A stretch of 64,000 nucleotides of DNA, taken from NCBI GenBank assembly GCA_038496445.1, contig JALMLS010000423.1, positions 186,001 to 250,000 of the forward strand. Reading direction: 5' to 3'. This DNA is from Trichosphaerium sp. ATCC 40318. Lineage: Eukaryota; Discosea; Flabellinia; Trichosidae. Of this stretch, positions 40,778 to 54,057 are shown one piece after another. Under the pieces are notes generated by a model. The model saw nothing but the letters and a program-made list of their open reading frames with translations, had not been told where the DNA came from and did no database searches. Position 1 is the first letter of the stretch; each line of letters begins with the position of its first letter. Position numbers and translations under genes: made by a program.

Positions 40778-42184
40778 CTATGTTATTTTATTCAATGGCA
40801 ATAGAGAGGCTGAACTTCGTACAGTAACATCTCCACCATTATCAGGAGGACAAGACTTAAGCCTATGACAAGCAAGTGGATCTTGATTATATAAAGAAGG
40901 AAACAAATAATCAGGCGAACAAGGAGTACCAAAAGTTCCATTGTACCTTGAAGTATGAGCAACTTGATGTGGACAGAAACCTTTAGTGTATGCAACAAAT
41001 CTACTAAATCCACTTCTTGTACCAACAAGGACATCCACGTGATCAAGAAGAAAATAATCAAGCCAAAGTCTTAGAATGTCCTTATCACTTGTAACACTAT
41101 CTTTTTCTTGTTTATCTTCATGAACAAGGCTGTGTTTTGGTATTCCAGGTACGAACACAATTCTATTTGGGTATCTATTTTTGAACACATTGGTGGCATT
41201 ACTGTCATCAGCTGATATAAATATTGTATTGATTTTATCTCCATAGCTATCAATACAATTATAATAAAGATCAAAATCTTGAAAGCTTCGAATACCTCCA
41301 CTATCTCCGAAGTGACCAAGACGTATATGAATACCAATTGATTTTGTTTTGTTATCAAAGTTCTTTTTAACAAACTCATTGACAGTATTTATAATGAGCT
41401 TAGTTGGTTGTATTACAGCCATTGTAACCGCTCCAATGAGCATATCAAAATCTGTACACATATAAGTACGACCACTTATCTCAGTTTGAAGTTCAAGTTT
41501 TTTTCTATCAATTTCACCGTTTGGAAAATAATAATGCCATTCCAGATCTTTTAATAGTTGTTGGCTGAATTGGTGTAAAACAAAGTAACTTTCTGGTGCT
41601 AGTATATCACCATTCATCACATAAATACTTTCATCACCAGCAGGAGAGAATCCTGAGATGTTCTTGTTAGCAACATACTGCGGATACCTACTTTCATCTA
41701 AAGTCCAATTAAATCTCCAACCAGTTACAGCTCTCCAATGAGGCATTGAATTGACGTCAATGAAGAAAGCTCGCTCAAATTGTATTGCTTGTAAGAAAGC
41801 AGTCATTGTCCCTTTTATCTGATCTCCAAGTCCATTGCATCCGGATATACATGATTGTATAAGAATCCGTTGTTTATTAAAAGGTTTTTTTAACTCTTTC
41901 TCTCTGAACGATACATATCTCGAAAGCCAAGGAGGATACTCTTCCAAGTTTGTGCTCCAGGAGGGTTTGCCTTTGTTGCCTTCCCTATATTGTTCACTCC
42001 AAGATTTTCTAGGGTGTAACGTTGGGTGAGGTGTTGGCGCTAAGGTAGGATTTGGTGTTGGTGCTAAGGTAGGGCTTGGTGTTGGCGCAAAAGTAGGATT
42101 TGGTGTTGGTGCTACGGTAGGACTTGGCGTTGGCGACATAGTGTCCGAACCAGTAGCTACTGGTGTAGAGGTTGATATATCCAA
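40778..42184 (-). CDS. Fucosyltransferase-like glycosyltransferase with Thr/Pro-rich stalk
   Basis: About 468 residues. The first 60 are a TPxPT repeat (SPTPSPTVAPTPNPTF type), a probable glycosylated stalk. The catalytic region matches the O-FucT/NodZ/FUT8-like GT-B group: GCNGLGDQIKGTMTAFLQAI (phosphate-binding glycine loop), FFIDVNS, the GDP-fucose motif IGIHIRLGHFGD, FISADDSNAT and a late LLDHVDVLVGTRSGFSRFVA, which corresponds to the acceptor/donor motif of that group. These enzymes move fucose from GDP-fucose to glycans or proteins in the Golgi. No membrane anchor is present in the ORF; an upstream exon joined at about 42203 (VELTLDIS) may carry one. The acceptor is unknown. The frame is intact. 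Confidence 0.75.
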   Translation of the reverse strand: MDISTSTPVATGSDTMSPTPSPTVAPTPNPTFAPTPSPTLAPTPNPTLAPTPHPTLHPRKSWSEQYREGNKGKPSWSTNLEEYPPWLSRYVSFREKELKKPFNKQRILIQSCISGCNGLGDQIKGTMTAFLQAIQFERAFFIDVNSMPHWRAVTGWRFNWTLDESRYPQYVANKNISGFSPAGDESIYVMNGDILAPESYFVLHQFSQQLLKDLEWHYYFPNGEIDRKKLELQTEISGRTYMCTDFDMLIGAVTMAVIQPTKLIINTVNEFVKKNFDNKTKSIGIHIRLGHFGDSGGIRSFQDFDLYYNCIDSYGDKINTIFISADDSNATNVFKNRYPNRIVFVPGIPKHSLVHEDKQEKDSVTSDKDILRLWLDYFLLDHVDVLVGTRSGFSRFVAYTKGFCPHQVAHTSRYNGTFGTPCSPDYLFPSLYNQDPLACHRLKSCPPDNGGDVTVRSSASLLPLNKIT

Positions 42185-43698
42185 TGTTAATTCTACCTAA
42201 CAAAGCTTAGTGAGTAACAATAGAAGATTAAATTATTAAACACGTGTTAAAGAGTACTGTACTTTTTTTGGAGTAGGAAAATTGGTAAACGCATGGGGCT
42301 AAAAAAGGCACATGAACGGACTTAAGTCGGGTTTTTCATTTAAAGCTGGACATTTTTTTGTACACAACTTTAAGTGACGCAGTCACTTAAACTCTTTTTT
42401 GCAAAGAAATGGTATGTGAGCGGTCTTGTTTAGGCCAAATCTTCAGTAGTATGTCAAGTCATGTCAAGTTAACGCTTTAGTTGTTTTTTACTTTTTCGCC
42501 AAAAAGGAAACCCAGCAAACAGTCTTTATGCTTCAGTTTTGTTTTTTCAAAAATGTAGTACAGCGCCCTGCGGTCTCATTGCACATGTTTGTTATTGAAA
42601 GATTTTTTCTGTTGATAGTAAGGAAAAGGTACAGATTATGTCAGACTGTGGTACAGTACGCTATTTGGCCCATTTACGCCACACTCTTAACAGTAAGAAT
42701 TAATAATTTTGTGCTTTTCCCAAATTTGTTTAATGTTGTGTTTGGTTTTGCTATGCGCGTAAGGCATTAGTTACAAATTAATAGGTCTAAGGTTTTTCTC
42801 TGACATACAAGGTCCTCACGACAAAAACGTCAGAAGCTCAATTTGACATCTGGGATCACGTGATTGGTTTTATTGTACGTACGTTCTCGTCTGTAGCGAT
42901 GTAACTACCTCTGGATGAGCGTTGTAATATATTGTAATCTCCGATGAACAGATAGACTATAACGAGTACCACAACTACAGACATCGCTGGTGCTTGGCTT
43001 TTCTATTGTCAAACAACATTAGGTTTTTTTTAACAGTTTGTTATATTGTGTGTACAATAGCTTTCGTGATATCCACTATCGTGCCCATGCGTTTAAGGTG
43101 CTTTTGTCCCAAAATATCTTCAATCTCCTAAACAAAATCACAACGTAACAAAATTGTGAGTTCAAATTTTCCCTTTTCTGCATTTCCAGTCACTTAATCA
43201 TAGCTTTATTGTTCTCTTTGTTACTTGGATAATGTACATGTACGTTTTAGCTTAGTAGCATTTTAAAATCTTTTTTTTGTGAAATAAGTGCTCAATCTGA
43301 CTTATTTCTCGGTCACGTGACAATTTAAAACACGAGATGTTGTTATTATCATGATATCTACTTTCTGGGTTGATAAAAATTTTTTATATTTCACAGCATG
43401 GTAGAACGCACCATTTTAAGACATGGTAAAAAAAAAAAACCGCACAAACTATAGATATCTACGGGTGACTTTGCTCAAAGTCATACTCTAATCTTTGTAG
43501 GGCAAGAGCATAAAATTTTCAGTTTTCTTTTTAGCTTAAGTTTTGCTTTATAGTTATCTGTGGGCATAAGGTATTCATTACAAAAGTTCGTAGCCATATA
43601 AAAATGTCCCAGTTAAGTGACACCTTCGCCGTTGTTTTTTTGACCCTGGAACACTTCGCGTTGACTTACATCTTTTGTAGAGTAGCTATAATTGACTA
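42185..43698. other. Long intergenic region
   Basis: 1.5 kb of AT-rich DNA with several CACGTG palindromes (about 42241, 42857, 43313). An 80-codon plus frame (42528-42770) is hydrophobic with no domain and is not called. It should contain the upstream exon and promoter of the fucosyltransferase-like gene and the promoter of the next gene. Confidence 0.4.
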
Positions 43699-45972
43699 AT
43701 GAGTTCTGGGCAGAGCCCAGAATATCAGTTTCACTACCCTGGTGAGTTTTTACGGCGAATGTCACTTTATTAACGCAATTACAGTGCCCAGTTCACAAAC
43801 GACGCTCACTAAACGTAGTGTATGTGATAGTTGCGGAAAAAAGCTTGAGAAAATCGGTGGAACTTTAAAATGCCGGCATTGCGAAGACGTATGTACATTA
43901 TAGCGATTGGGACATTAACAAAGCCGTTTTTATATTTTACAAGTATTTTTGTTTTAATCTTGCCAAAAAGGATAACGAGCAACTTGTACACGTAAGGGAT
44001 GGTTTATATGGCGATATAGTACACGAGAACTACTCGGTTACAGATTTTTTCAAAAGCATCCCTGATCATGTCAAAGCCATGAATGGTGTATTACTAGAGT
44101 ACGTACCTATCTTAAAACCATAAAATAAAATGATCAAACCCACAGCGAAACGAGTATTCCACATTTATAAACAGTCAAAATATTGTTTCTTGAATTGTGA
44201 GAAAAAAGTATCTGCTACCTACGCACTTACATAATGTCATAGAATGGTGGAATATCTAGTCAACGATAGAGACTTTCCAATAGAGTTACACGATCTAACA
44301 GGTGCTATGTGGGTCCGTCTCCTTACAAAGATTGTACGGCTTTTTTCGTTGTATTTTGTGTACACATTTGACACTTTGGTATGTTTTTTCATTTTGACAC
44401 TTGATTCAGAGAACTAGGACAAAACGTGCAATATACATATTTGAGAAAGGGGTACTAAGTGTATCTGTACGTAAAATATCAGATCTGAAACGTCTTGTGT
44501 TGCACGATAATCTTACTGTTATTTCAAGGGCGCTTTTGGTCTACTTTGGCTTGTGTTTGTAACTTTAAGAATTCCTCTTCTCCTTACAGACATGCCATAG
44601 TACGTTATTGATTTCATCAAATGTAAAGTCTTGTAATTAGAGCTAAAGTACAGTAGCGTTGCTGGATTGATACCTACACATGTTTATGAACGTAAAATCA
44701 CTGGAAAACTTCGAGAAAGTGCAAACTGGAATCCAGATTTAAAAGATTACGTACACCTTTAGCAGTTCTTGCTTATTCCTATAATATTAATTATGCTATC
44801 TAGTGCCAAATAGGCCATTTAGAACGTATAGTAAGTGAGCTTATCCCTCAAATAGAGTGCGAGATACAATTCAATATGGTTTTATTTGTAACAACGTTAG
44901 TTTCGTTTTCCCTGCTCCACCATTTGGCGATATCATTCCACGTCTTACTGCACAACTATCACTACCAGGTCCGTCAAAATGATATTGTTGAAATAACAGT
45001 GTGCATTAATATTTGTTGGCAGATCGTGTTGCTAGAGTAGCAATAAGGCTTGCTGAGGAACTACCAATACTTCGTCAAAAGTCTTCTAATAGTGTTGGTG
45101 TTAAGAGAACTGAAGAAAAAGTAAACAGACCAAGAGTTGTTTGTCTTTCGTTTATTATAACGGCAATACAAGCTCTAAAAGGATCAGGAGGTATGACATC
45201 TTACTCGCAAACCAATACGCCATTGTTCATTGGATGCAATCAGCTAAAGAAGTTTAGAATTTGATAGTTTCCGTTGGGTTGATCAACACACGACGTTTGA
45301 GTCTTCAGTGAATAAAACTCTTATAAGTAATGTAAATAATTTGGCAACTACAGTGGTACAAGCTAGTCGTGGTAAAGAAGGGAATAAGCAAAAACAAGAT
45401 GTATACCTTAAGTTACTTGAAGGAATACAAGAGCAACAACAACGAAGTAAGGGTTTTTTGTGTTTTTTTTAAATAGTTAACTTCTTTATTCGTTTAGAGG
45501 ATTATAGCTTTCCTATGCCTTCACAGTTTACAGGGTATATTATCAACGCTCTAAGTTGTATACTTACTTGTTTTTCATAGTGACGTTGTTGATGCTATTC
45601 CAGAAACTCAGGAGAATGAGCGACATATACCTCATCAATATCCAATAGATGTAATCGATGATCAGTATGTCCACATGTTTGGTTATGTATCATTATAACA
45701 ATATATATAGTAAGGAGACGCTCCTAGTGTCTACATGTGCTAGGTTACTTAATATTCATGCGCCATTCCTAAACACTTGGGTGAGCATCGTTGAGCGAAC
45801 TTTGCTATTAAATTTAAGATCAACTTCATCAAATACAAAGAAACTTCTTAATCGACATCGTCTTCATAAGAATTGGAAGTTTGATGCTTTAAAAGCTGTA
45901 AGAACGGCACAAGAAAAGAGGAGACGTGCTAAAGTTGATTGTTTTGACTCTGACGATTCAATGTCCTTGTAA
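43699..45972 (+). CDS. Probable Rrn7/TAF1B-type RNA polymerase I initiation factor
   Basis: Rrn7/TAF1B are TFIIB-related core factors that recruit Pol I to rDNA. Start ATG 43699 (MSSGQSPEYQFHYP). A zinc ribbon comes first: CDSCGKKLEKIGGTLKCRHC. Next are helical regions (FFKSIPDHVKAMNGVLLERM, HDLTGAMWVRLLTKI), then a segment like the family's cyclin folds: RAIYIFEKGVLSVSVRKISD, FPAPPFGDIIPRLTAQLSLP, RVVCLSFIITAIQALKGSG and DSFRWVDQ. Order and spacing resemble TAF1B, where a FP..I..RL...LP stretch precedes a VV..LKLLF helix and a FEW motif. The C-terminus is basic and ends at 45972. About ten introns. Motif-level similarity is moderate, so the family is likely but not certain. Confidence 0.55.
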
Positions 45973-46435
45973 GACCAACCAACCGAAAAAAAACTAACTT
46001 TGTAAAAAAAAAAACTGAATAAAATGTAAGTGTAACAAGCTAGCTGTTATTACAGAGGATACATATTTTATATTTTAACAGTGATGCCAGTATCTTTAGG
46101 AAGTTGAAGAAGTTTGGAAACTATCACGTTTTTCTTACATTTTTGAGTTGAAAAAAAAGAAATTTCTGTTTTTTCATATTGCAACCGTTCCTCGTCTCTT
46201 GGTTTGATACTTGTATGGTTTCCTTTGTTGTACTAATAGTAATATATTAGCATTCCATGAATAGACTTACCCATATTTATACTTGAGACTACCTTCAATG
46301 AATCTCAAAAAAGTAGGTTTCCGCTGACAAGAAATCTCGAAAAAAAAGTAAAAGTGTTATTTAATTTTCTTTATATTAGAAGCCACAATAGCCTATTTCT
46401 TACTCTAGTTTTCTCTTTCCGTCTAAGTAAATATA
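45973..46435. other. Intergenic
   Basis: AT-rich spacer with A runs. No gene, RNA or repeat recognised. Confidence 0.4.
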
Positions 46436-47978
46436 ATGGAGACGGCAGGAGTAATCTATCGCCACGTAGCTGAGATGTGGTTAGGAGGAAAGAATGCAAA
46501 CATCTATTTACAGTTCGGAGTACGTTTTACGCAGGATTACGTATTGTCATGGCTTTTTAACACGTTTACAGCTGCTATTTATGACTTTAAGTATAAATAT
46601 CTGTTTTTTGATGGGCAGTATATCTCTAGGCAAGCAACGACGCTTATAGACTATATTTACGAGTTGTAAAACTAATTATTAACGGCAGGTGCCGTGATAG
46701 CTGTATTGGTCATTCTTGCACTAGTTATATTCACCACAACGATGCTGGGGTATGTTTGGTAGTAAACCATACACTGTCAACTCAACATTAATCACATGCG
46801 ACATTAAATTTTTGGTTCAGGTGGTATTTCAGTGGCGGATGGGTTGGCGCTGGCTTTATTGTTGGCGCTCTAATACTTAGCTTGGGCGTCGGTTTCTCTT
46901 CTCATTTCTACTACTCCATACAAAACCGTAACTCCCCTGTTAACCTTAACGCAACAGTGGCATCAGTAAGTTGATACATTCTCATTTTTTTCAAAAAAAA
47001 GCCTCCAAAATACTTCGGCAACTAACTCTATTGCTAAACAAAGGCATCTGGTAGATATTATAATGTTATGTACTTCACAGACTCGCCAATTGTTGATGTA
47101 GCTAAGATGGGTCAGAAAGTAGTATGTAACTAGAAAACTATCCAAACACGTGATTTGTTAACAAAAAGGTGTTTGTTTAGTTTGTTACTCCAACAAGCGC
47201 TCAAAATGATTACTACTGTGTTGCACCTATAACAACTAAAGATTCACATATCAATTCTACCTCTAAAGCGCAACTATGGGCTTATTGCTATGCAGGTAGG
47301 ATTCCACGTGATTCCAAGTTGACCACAACACTAAAAATGATTAAAAGGTAACATGAGGTGCAAAGACGCTTTGCAAGCTAACAAGAACTGTTTCAAGAAG
47401 TGGCATCAGGACATTAACTCTGGTACACCTTGTTAATACAAAAACCAATCTCTAATGACTTGAACCCGCTCTAGGTGTTCGTATAGAAGGATCATCTATT
47501 CACTATGCTAAGGATGCTATAAAAGATGCCGAGAAGAAGTATGGTTTTGAAGGTATATCATCAGCACCAATAATATATTGGGACGAACCTTCGAGTGTTT
47601 TTGAATCGTGGAACAGAAGTTTTATTCTCAGTTTAGCAATTTCTAATGGCATTTGGTACACCACTTATAATTATCCATCACCAACTTTTTGGGCTTTATT
47701 TCTTGTATTAATTGACTTGAACAATCTTCTTTGCCATTTTACAACTCTTCACAATGTGACTAGAAATAGATATTTTGTTTTTATAAGGCTTTATTAACGC
47801 AAGGTTGTTTCTTCTTTGGTGGGAAAACCAAGTCGGATTTGAATGAATTGAACTGTTGATTTTACTTTCCTTACTTTTGCCTGTAACTTACTGTATTAGG
47901 CTTATTATTTCTTTAATTTTTGTTCCACATTGGATCAGTCTCAGGATTAAACTTCACAAGCAATACCAAAGTATGTAA
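46436..47978 (+). CDS. Unknown membrane protein with lumenal/extracellular domain
   Basis: Not recognised. ATG 46436 (METAGVIYRHVAEMWLGG). A phase-1 donor at about 46525 lets exon 1 join two close membrane segments: AVIAVLVILALVIFTTTML and WVGAGFIVGALILSLGVGF. A polar domain of about 170 residues with NxS/T sites (NLNATV, HINSTS) and cysteines (YYCVAP, YCYAG, NCFKKW) follows. A last membrane segment (WLIISLIFVPHWISL) and a short basic tail end at 47978. The last intron (about 47657-47899) is longer than usual. Both ends are likely cytosolic or membrane-proximal. The cysteines and glycosylation sites suggest an extracellular or lumenal loop. Function unknown. Confidence 0.55.
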
Positions 47979-48579
47979 TATCTACTATGAATAAATTAAC
48001 AGTTCTTTTGTACAATGGTTTTATCTCTAGTAGTGCCAATACGTTGCATGTTACACGCTAACGGCACTTCTTGATTTGCTATGCGAGTTTCAGATATCAG
48101 TACAAGGTGAATAATAGTGGCTTAATTAACCCGAGTGAAGTCTACTCCCAGACTTTATACCTTAAAGGCCGAATAATGGCTAAAATTTATGGCATACAGA
48201 TTGCAAAGAATTTCGGTTGTACCAAAGTTGGTGAGTATGGTATCTGTGTACGTAAAACTGCGTGGAATAAGGACTCAATAAGCCCAGATAATTTGTGTGG
48301 TCTCACGTGCCAAGTATACTAACTAGGTTGTTCACTATTACCTGGTAGAACTTCAAAAAGAGAACAAGTGTCATTTATTGGTATTTACCAACAAAATAAA
48401 GAAGCTATAGTTGTTCCAAATGTTAAACAACCAAGATCATGGGCTATTTTAGGTCTAACCGTTGCTCCCAGAGTCCAGTTGCACAGTGAACCATATAGTA
48501 ACTTAAGTACCATGTTAAGCGAAGAAAGGTTGGCAGAAATTCTCAAATTATTTGAACTAATTTACCTATTCGAGGAAGT
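47979..48579. other. Region with unresolved short ORFs
   Basis: Plus-strand frames at 48071-48322 (NNSGLINPSEVYSQTLYLKG...) and 48368-48631 look protein-like but I could not join them by phase. They may be exons of a small gene or a relic of the neighbouring membrane-protein gene. The promoter of the SNF2 gene should also lie here. Confidence 0.3.
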
Positions 48580-51500
48580 ATGTCTGATAGTCCTCCATCA
48601 AAGCGTACTCCCGATGAGTCCGTTGACTTGACTCTTTCGCTGCCATACGAAGTACTATTAGAGATATTCGACCAACTACCAATAAATACCGTAAAATCAA
48701 CATGCAGTCTTGTAAATGTGCGTACATTAATATTCAACGCCTCAAACGCGTTCAAAACCAAAAACGATCGGTAAGCGTCTTATCCAACTCTAGCTTATGT
48801 GGAATGATGTTTCAAGGGCTGATATGTTTTCACTGACACTTCTTGGTACCGTTGGCGCGGTTTTACGTGTTTTTGACAAATTGTTTAGCAACGCACGAAT
48901 TTCCACCACAAACCTTAGACCCACCGTATTGGCGGAGTTCCAACAAAAAGCATGTACCAGCGACAATGTCAGCAAACAAAAAATTGCACAGTTGTGCTGT
49001 TTCACGCTTAGCAGACTATAATACATGGCATACAACCTTACAAGTACATAACAAACGACCTAAAGTGATAAAAACGTTAACAACTTGTTCAGTTATTGAA
49101 CGAAGATGAAGAAATGTTTTGGGTTGGGAATACTACTCTTCCTATGTGTTACTTCTCTCACCATCTTGTTACCTTGTCTACACAACAGTTGACTGGTAAC
49201 GATAGTTTGTGGGTATTAAAGTGGACTCCAGAACCTAGTGAGATGGTGTATGGACAACCTGCACGGCTGGATATAATGATGAACACAGCTAGGTATTTTA
49301 TGAAGAAAATCAGTCGTGATGTTTTTTTTTTTTGGTTCCTTCAGCTTTAACTATTGTACAAGGTTACGAAGATTAGCAGTATCTGGTGCTCAAATACCTA
49401 ATATTAAACTATTCTATACAGTTATGCAAAGGCATATTGTTGAGTTATTAGAGAAAAAACGTGCTGCAAAGTTAAAACAGTTTAGTGATTCTTTTATTCC
49501 AACGGTACGAAAAAAAAACTTCGTGGACTTGTCAATCTCTCTGATGCTCTTCTATTTAGAAAATAATATCTAGAATACAACAACCATCATTATTGAAAAC
49601 AAAATTGTACAAGTACCAATTAGATTCTGTAACGTGGATGAAGTCAATCGAAAAAGATGTTAAAAATAGAAGCGGTTCGTTGAATAATTTTTTTTAGTCG
49701 GTTGTTTTCTGGATATTGTATCCGTCAGATTATATATCAATGATTTAATTTCATGCACTAGTATTTCAGTATAGTTGTCTTGCAGTATTACCTAAATTTC
49801 GTGGTGTAATGTTTAATATAAGCCCTCAGCGTATAACGACTGAAGAAAGGGCAAAAGGCAACCCTGAATACGCCAGTGAATTGACTTTTAGAGGAGGTGT
49901 ATTGGCAGATGAGATGGGTTTAGGTACATCATTTCAATACATACATTCTTAGGTGTTGACTTTTTTTACCAAATAGGCAAGACATTGGAAGTCATTGGAC
50001 TCATGGTCGATAAACAAGCACCCAAGGAATTTTATGGAACTAAAGAAAAACCAGAAATTATAAAAACTGAAGACTCTACGAGATTGAGCATAAAAGCAAC
50101 ATTGAGTACGTAGTAGAATATGAATTAAAAGGCTACTGTCCAACATGGAGAAGTGTACTTGTCGCCTATGCAATAACATTTTCCCTTTGTTATTGACAAA
50201 AACTAAAGCTGTTTAGTTGTTTGTCCGAGTCATCTGTGTAAGCAGTGGCTTGATGAAATTAATAAACATACTGATGGTAACTTGAATATTCTTAAAGTAC
50301 CAACTGTATCACAATGGCGTAAACTTACATTAGGTGATTTTTACGATGCAGGTAAGACTTCTATTTTCCATGTTTTTGTCTGTTAATCATTTTCTACAGA
50401 CGTTGTTATTATTTCCTACAGTTTTCTTAAAAGTGGAGTATACTCAAGACATATATATAACAATGCCAATAATATGGCCATAACGGATGAAGTCATGGTA
50501 GGTAGATTTGGACTAGCTACAGAGCAACTCAAGGTACAAAAAAATTAGCGCACTACAAGCCTGTATATCACTCTGAATTGAGTGATCTCCTATTTGAGTT
50601 GAGCCATGAATGCTCAGTTACAGTGATTGCTCTTACTCATCTGCTTTCAAGGCGTACTTGGAATCAGACATAAGTTTGTGGAAACAAAAAAAAGTACCCC
50701 TAGAGTGCTTTAATTGGCATCGAGTAGTAACTGATGAGGTACCAACCCACTCTTTTTTTTAATGACAAACAAATATATTGTTATCCATAACTTATTATAA
50801 CTTAGGGTCATGATAAACTTGATAAAGACTACTTTTATGGTACACTTTGCTGTTTTTGAAATGACTTGGTTTAACTTTTTTCTTTAGTCTTTTTTCGTGA
50901 TATAGCAGCCCAATACTGTTGGTATGTATCTGGTATGTTAAATATATATTTATAACACACGTGAGTGTATACGTTAATTTGTTAAATCTTTAGGTACTCC
51001 GTTTCCAAGCTGGGAAACTATTGATGGTGTAATGACTTTTTTGAAATTTACATCAAATAAGGGTAAAGTACATCTACCGTTCAAAGAGTATTTCTCACTA
51101 CCATGGTACTTGAATATATTAGCTTTTTAAATAACTATAGTATTGATTGTAAGACTAACACGTGGTTTTTAAAGGGTACTTCCAAAAAAAACAGTGAAAT
51201 ATACGAGAAGACTTGAAAGTTGGGGTCTCGCCCAAACTTTTGCTGATCAACACCAGTAAGCATTTGCTGACAGTAATACCTAACCAATCATATTGAAAAT
51301 TGTTGTTGTATATTACTTGCCTTTATGTTTGTTGAAACTTTAGTGGCGTATCATGCTTTCTTATTTTTTTCTTACTTCTAAGGCGTGTTTAATTACTAAA
51401 CAGGTGGGTTGCTTCAGATGTTCTATTTAATAATTTGTATTGGAGACATACTAAAGAAAGTGTTGTGGATGAATTTGACATACCAGACTATGTTACAGGT

Positions 51501-53864
51501 ACATTTATGCTTCACTATTCAAAGCAGTTCATTTGCGTTTCATTTGGATTACTTGAATATTCAACCAAACGCTTTTGTTTGTTGTAACACATTGACTTTT
51601 TTTGATAGATAAACAGCTTTTGACTTTTCACAATATTGAACAAACAGTGTATCAATGTCATGAGCTTGACAAAAATCAAGGTAGTTTTGATTTCACAAAC
51701 CTAAAAAAAAAAGCAACAAATCATTTTCATCAACATTACTTATATATGTTTCTTTGCAGAGCAAATGGGAATGATATGCTCTATTTTACATAATGAAAAC
51801 AGTGATAATGGTATAGAGGGATTAAGAGAGTACATGTTGAGTGAAACAGAGGTACTTACAGTGCCCATGCGCATTAGCGATAAAAGAAAAAAACCCGATA
51901 AACAATATTTAGAACACGCTTTCTTCAGCACCTGGCGCCTTGAAAACTCTAGCCTCTCAAATAGAATCAACAAAAAAAAATATCAAAGAGTGTCCGAAAC
52001 GTCTTGAAAAAGCTATAAGCAATAAAGCGAAGCTAGACGTACATACTCATACGAGATTTAGATGAAACAGCTAACTAATGTTCTTTTTATACAGGCTAAA
52101 TACAATGAACTACGTTCGACTTCTCGGTTTACAGAAATGTCAAAGATTCACCATAAGAGATATACTCTTCATAATAAGATAGTTGAGATCAAAGCCCAAA
52201 TACAGAGGTTACCAGATTGGTTGATTACCCTCAAAGAACGTGTTGAAAGAAAAAAGATTGAACTTGCAAATGCCAAGAAAAAGATAGAACCACTAAAATC
52301 ATTGGTACCTCCACCCTTCATTACCTACCTAGTTTGAAGTATTCTTATTAATGAATTTGTTAGGCAAGCGTAGATATGTCATTCTTAACAAAGAAGAGGC
52401 TACCTAAAGGTAAAAAAAGTATTAGAGGATCAGGAACTGGGTTCAAGGCTTGGAATGTCAAACAGTAAGTTTTTGTTGTTGTTGGCTTAACTTCTTGTGG
52501 ATTGACTCTGATATTGTGTTAGGATAAAAGAACAGCTTGGTCATAGGAATGCCAGTACTGACGGGAACAAAGAAGAGCTTGGTAAGAGACTAAAAGCTAT
52601 TGTTGAACAAGAACAAAAAGACATTAAGGTACGTTCAAATCGGTGTTTTTTTGTTTACTAACAATACTAGCGTGGTTCATCTCCGTGTATGTACAAAACC
52701 TTGACACCAGAAGAAACCATACTACTTTATGGTACAAAAATGGGAAGCGTTATTGATTTTCTTCTATCTATGTGGAAGGAGAAACCTAACGAGCAAGTCA
52801 TATTATTCAGTCAGGTAATTGTTTTTATTTTCTTGTTGTTTGAAAACACCTTCCTTTAACCTATTTTTGAACTAGTTCCAAGAAGTACTTAATCAAGTGA
52901 ACAATTTGTTATCTGAGAATAGTATTATTACTACCTCGGTGTCAGGGTACGCAATATGTCTTATTTATTTGTTTGTTATTGTAACTCATCAACTCTTGTA
53001 GAAATGTGTATCAAAGAGAAAAGGCAATTACTGCATTTACAGAAGGAACTGCTAAAGTCATTCTTTTGGGGTACTGTTTAACCTTTGTTTCAGCATTATT
53101 TTTTGTGCATGAAACTCCTGACATCATTTATTTAAAGGTTACAAAACGCTGCTTCCGGAACTAATCTAATGAATGCAAAATACATTATTTTACTTGGTAA
53201 GTTTTTTTCAACGTTGTCAAACAGTGTTACACCCTGTGGCGAAAGTGTTGTAACCGGTGTTGTTTTAGATCCACCTAAAGGAACTAAAGAAGAGATTAAA
53301 GCAATAGAAGAACAAGCAATTGGTAGAGCTTACAGGTAAAGACAGCAGTTTTAAGTATTTTATGTGAAGAACTTTTATTTGGTTTGGTTTCTCGTTCTTA
53401 CTTATTGTTTCAGGATGGGACAAAAACATAAAGTCACTATAGTAAGGTTTATTATAAGGGGTACATTTGAAGAAAAACTTGTACAAGAAAACTTAGAAAG
53501 TACGTGAAAAACCATGAAAACTGGATTTTTTGATAGCAACAAAATACAGCCTTTCAAAAAAACATCTTTTCTTTTCTATCAAATCCATTTTTGTGTATGG
53601 CTTCTTAGACCTTCAAACCATTACTGCTGTATTCAAAACTGTTTTAAATTAATAATAATAGGTGATGACGAAATGGATTGTGATAGTGTCAGCGGAGAGA
53701 ACGAAGAGAGTATTAACTCTACCAAACAAAATTCAAAGAAAAAGAGGAAGAAAAGAAAGATAAAATTAACACGTACTAGTAGCCTTGGTACACTTGTTGT
53801 CAATTCTCCGAAGAAAAAGAAACAAAGAAAATCAAACAAATTGGAAGGAGGTAGTACCAATTAA
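48580..53864 (+). CDS. F-box/SNF2-family helicase with SAP domain
   Basis: ATG 48580. An F-box spans the first intron (SLPYEVLLEIFDQLPINT, then MWNDVSRADM). The SNF2 ATPase follows: LYKYQLDSVTWMKSIEKDV, GGVLADEMGLGKTLEVIGLM (motif I across an intron), IVCPSHLCKQWLDEI, DEGH in place of DEAH (HRVVTDEGHD), and WYVSGTPFPSW. A coiled-coil and basic insert leads to a SAP DNA-binding motif (AWNVKQIKEQLG...GNKEELGKRL). The C-lobe has QVILFSQFQEVL, LLGLQNAASGTNLM and AIGRAYRMGQKHKVTIVRF, then a lysine-rich tail with NLS-like runs to 53864. F-box plus SNF2 is known from plants (Arabidopsis AT3G54460). I saw no RING finger, unlike Rad5/SHPRH. It likely remodels chromatin with SCF-linked ubiquitylation. 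Some 25 exons. Confidence 0.85.
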
Positions 53865-54057
53865 AAAGACAAGCTATTAGGTATGATGTAATTGTATCAC
53901 CCAAGAAAGAATAAATGAGAAAACCTTTTTTCAAATGGCTACCATTGATTTATTTCATACTCTGCAATCTTACCACATCTCTTGCATTTAAATACGCCAC
54001 TATCCAATATTAGAATAGTCTAATGAAACAAGTTATGTGAACAAATAGTACCTCGCT
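53865..54057. other. Spacer after the SNF2 gene
   Basis: Carries the 3' end of the SNF2 gene. On the minus strand a CKRCGK-containing frame reads through here; see the finding at 53938-54165. Confidence 0.35.

Noticed and set aside
42528-42770. 80-codon hydrophobic plus ORF
   Set aside because: No domain, no splice partners, and composition expected of AT-rich spacer.
44467-44482. Possible 16-nt intron gtacgtaaaatatcag
   Set aside because: The frame reads through it without a stop (VSVRKISDLK), so no intron is needed.
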